Origin: Alphaproteobacteria bacterium
GTDB lineage: Bacteria > Pseudomonadota > Alphaproteobacteria > UBA1280 > UBA12223
Length of the DNA: 5,772 nt
Direction: 5' to 3'
NCBI GenBank assembly: GCA_003450915.1
Contig: DMEM01000200.1
Location: 1 to 5,772, forward strand
The notes under the pieces are model-generated. The model was not told the origin of the DNA. It saw nothing but the letters and a program-made list of their open reading frames with translations, and ran no database searches. Each line of letters opens with the position of its first letter. The stretch's first letter is position 1. A program made the position numbers and the translations under genes. Of the stretch, positions 4,608 through 5,772 are shown piece after piece.

Positions 4608-4988
4608 TTATTTAATGTTTTCAGCCATTGCTAACATTGAAGCTTTTAATACAGACTCTTCACTTCCTGTAGCTTCAGTAATGTTTGCTTTAACTTCTGG
4701 ATTATCAACTTTTTCCATTTCTTTTTCAAAGCCTGTAGGCATAATTGAAGGACCTTCTTTTGATGCATTAACCTGATTTTTAGCCGCCTGCATTAATTGT
4801 TCAGCATCATTTGCTGATGTACCCATTGCAATAAGCTCTTGAGCAAAGTCTTCTACACCAAACTCTTTAGCTTTTGCTGAAATTGTTGCAACTCTTGTTC
4901 TTTCTGCTGTAATAGCTTCTGCTTGTACAGCCTTTACATCAACTTGAGTAGTTGCAGCAACTTCTTTTTGTGTTTGAACTTGTGACAT
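4608..4988 (-). CDS. Internal-start capsid scaffold protein (Nu3-like), in frame within the protease gene
   Basis: The last 126 codons of the protease gene have their own start. An ATG at 4988-4986 (residue 247 of the protease) is preceded by AAAGGAG with a 6-base spacer, as good as any site in the window. The product would begin MSQVQTQKEVAATT and is rich in Ala, Gln and Glu, with predicted helices (VDVKAVQAEAITAERTRVA, then AKAKEFGVEDFAQELIAMG and ANDAEQLMQAAKNQVN), as expected for a helical scaffold. In lambda, Nu3 is made the same way from within gene C, forms the core on which capsid protein assembles, and is destroyed by the protease. The internal site is seen directly. The scaffold role follows from the lambda model. 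Confidence 0.78.
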   Translation of the reverse strand: MSQVQTQKEVAATTQVDVKAVQAEAITAERTRVATISAKAKEFGVEDFAQELIAMGTSANDAEQLMQAAKNQVNASKEGPSIMPTGFEKEMEKVDNPEVKANITEATGSEESVLKASMLAMAENIK

Positions 4989-5726
4989 GTCAAACTCCTT
5001 TAAAATTGTTTCTAAATCAGAAATCTCATCAACTAACTTCATTTCTAAAGCTTGTTTACCGATGAAAGTTCCACCGTTTGTTTTTTCGATATCATCAAGG
5101 CTTATATCTCGATACCTTGAAACATCTTCCATAAAAATATCTGCAAGATCATCAACTTCAGTTTGGATTTTTTCTTGTCCTTCTGCAGTTTCTACATCTA
5201 GTCTTTTATCTTTACTCTTAGATGATACAATCTCTATAATTTTGGTGTTTTCATTTTCAGACTTTTCAAAGCAAGCAACTACACCAATTGAGCCAACCGT
5301 TGCCATCTTATGAGCATAGATTTTACTTGCAGCACTTGCTAAATAGTAAGCTGCTGAACAGCCCTGCCCTGATACATAAGAAATAATATGCTTATCTTCT
5401 CTTGCTCTATAAATTGTTTCTGCTAATTCAGAACAACCATTAACCATTCCACCCGGAGAGTCAATATCAAGAATAATATTTTTAACATTTGGGTCACTAG
5501 CTAGCTTTTTAAATTCTTTAGAAATTGAGCTATAGGCACTAATACCAAAGATATCAGACCACCAACTGCCATATTTAATCAATGGACCATGTATTTTTAG
5601 CTTCGCAGTATCTTCTGAAATTTGAGAAACATATGTTGATATTTCTCTTTCTTCAGTATTACTGTTAAACATTGCCTTTAATGCAGTATCTGCAATCATT
5701 AAAGGTATTCCGTATTTATTACTCAT
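4608..5726 (-). CDS. S49-family capsid maturation protease with C-terminal scaffold domain (lambda gpC-like)
   Basis: This 372-residue protein is a ClpP-fold serine protease related to SppA. It degrades the scaffold and trims head proteins inside the prohead. Visible are the strand and oxyanion loop IILDIDSPGGMVNG (84-97), the nucleophile S124 in GQGCSAAYYLASAA, the VGSIGVV strand (144-150), and a Lys pair in SSKSKDKR, of which K172 best fits the catalytic Lys of the Ser-Lys dyad. NGGTFIGKQALEMKLVDEI (217-235) is the typical S49 GRVWTGxQAxxxGLVD-like segment. Residues 247-372 form the scaffold part. The start chosen is the ATG at 5726, because TAAGGAGG lies 6 bases upstream. The frame extends to 5759, but that region includes the ribosome binding site and has no signal of its own. 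The gene overlaps the end of the upstream gene by 8 bases. Confidence 0.9.
   Translation of the reverse strand: MSNKYGIPLMIADTALKAMFNSNTEEREISTYVSQISEDTAKLKIHGPLIKYGSWWSDIFGISAYSSISKEFKKLASDPNVKNIILDIDSPGGMVNGCSELAETIYRAREDKHIISYVSGQGCSAAYYLASAASKIYAHKMATVGSIGVVACFEKSENENTKIIEIVSSKSKDKRLDVETAEGQEKIQTEVDDLADIFMEDVSRYRDISLDDIEKTNGGTFIGKQALEMKLVDEISDLETILKEFDMSQVQTQKEVAATTQVDVKAVQAEAITAERTRVATISAKAKEFGVEDFAQELIAMGTSANDAEQLMQAAKNQVNASKEGPSIMPTGFEKEMEKVDNPEVKANITEATGSEESVLKASMLAMAENIK
4995..5001 (-). promoter_or_regulatory. Internal ribosome binding site for the scaffold protein
   Basis: AAAGGAG on the minus strand sits within the protease coding sequence, six bases (TTTGAC) before an in-frame ATG at 4988. 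Encoding Lys-Glu, it costs the protease reading frame nothing. It decides the start of the separately made scaffold. Confidence 0.78.
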
Positions 5727-5772
5727 CTGAGTCCTCCTTATCATTTTCATTAATTTCAACTAATTGGACATT
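5719..5772 (-). CDS. C-terminal end of upstream gene, probably the portal protein (partial)
   Basis: Seventeen codons and a TAA stop (NVQLVEINENDKEDSDE) are open from the right edge of the window. The other two minus-strand frames contain stops or, in one case, are the upstream extension of the protease frame. The strongly acidic tail overlaps the protease ATG by 8 bases (GATGAGTAA), and the protease ribosome binding site is inside this gene. In lambda-type operons the portal gene (gpB) directly precedes the protease, so portal is likely from position alone. The few residues seen are not diagnostic. Confidence 0.55.
   Translation of the reverse strand, partial: NVQLVEINENDKEDSDE
5733..5740 (-). 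promoter_or_regulatory. Strong ribosome binding site that fixes the protease start
   Basis: TAAGGAGG on the minus strand lies six bases (ACTCAG) before the ATG at 5726. This near-perfect anti-16S match rules out the longer frame starting at 5759 and shows that the host uses canonical Shine-Dalgarno initiation. Confidence 0.85.

Noticed and set aside
4180..4776. Plus-strand frames of 61 and 99 codons opposite the capsid, decoration and scaffold genes
   Set aside because: Antisense shadows of confident virion genes, with Ser/Leu-rich shadow composition and no start signals.
4987..5313. Plus-strand 108-codon Ser/Ile-rich frame opposite the S49 protease
   Set aside because: Antisense to the catalytic domain; the composition is what a reversed Lys/Asp/Glu-rich gene gives.
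5727..5759. Eleven-residue N-terminal extension of the S49 protease from a TTG at 5759
   Set aside because: This stretch contains the TAAGGAGG ribosome binding site for the ATG at 5726 and encodes the acidic end of the upstream gene in another frame; there is no signal upstream of 5759 within the gene context.
1..5772. CRISPR array, tRNA or rRNA genes
   Set aside because: No regularly spaced repeats and no tRNA-like cloverleaf or rRNA segments were seen; nearly all of the window is protein coding.

Overview
The window is part of the late (virion assembly) region of a tailed, lambda-like prophage or phage in an AT-rich bacterium. Almost all genes read on the minus strand, so the operon runs from right to left. 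Clear Shine-Dalgarno sites (AAGGAGG, AAAGGAG, AAAGGA) and a lambda-type head module suggest a Gram-negative host. An AT-rich gammaproteobacterium is a reasonable guess, but the sequence does not settle the host.

Head module (5772 to 2539, minus strand): the last 17 codons of an upstream gene, probably the portal; an S49 capsid maturation protease whose C-terminal third can also be made alone from an internal start as a Nu3-like scaffold; a lambda gpD-like decoration protein; a gpE-like major capsid protein; a hairpin/terminator; a small lysine-rich protein in the gpFI position; and a small head-tail joining protein in the gpFII position. The order matches lambda B-C/Nu3-D-E-FI-FII. Genes are tightly packed, with gaps of 3 to 12 bases and stop/start overlaps. 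The exception is the 68-base gap after the capsid gene.

Inserted unit (about 1574 to 2539): one plus-strand gene lies against the operon. It has its own near-consensus sigma-70 promoter (1640-1668) and its own strong terminator (2440-2465), which is the layout of a phage moron. It encodes a 238-residue cytosolic protein with HELVH followed by ExxxD, the metal-site pattern of a gluzincin metallopeptidase. I recognise no family for it. The insertion lies exactly at the start of the next structural gene. A 34-codon start of that gene (MELKAAIKG...) is left stranded at 2539-2435, still overlapping the preceding stop codon as TAATG. A full-length gene beginning MEFKAALKG... starts on the far side at 1537. 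A 17-bp near-identical direct repeat therefore brackets the unit.

Tail-proximal module (1537 to 1, minus strand): a DUF6441-type protein whose ribosome binding site is buried in a perfect 11-bp hairpin, a probable tail terminator protein overlapping it as TAATG, a 22-bp AT palindrome, and the first 131 codons of a gene for a single-pass membrane protein that runs off the left edge.

The main novelty is the self-contained metalloprotease-like moron, with its insertion scar and the divergent promoter and hairpin that now lie upstream of the tail genes.
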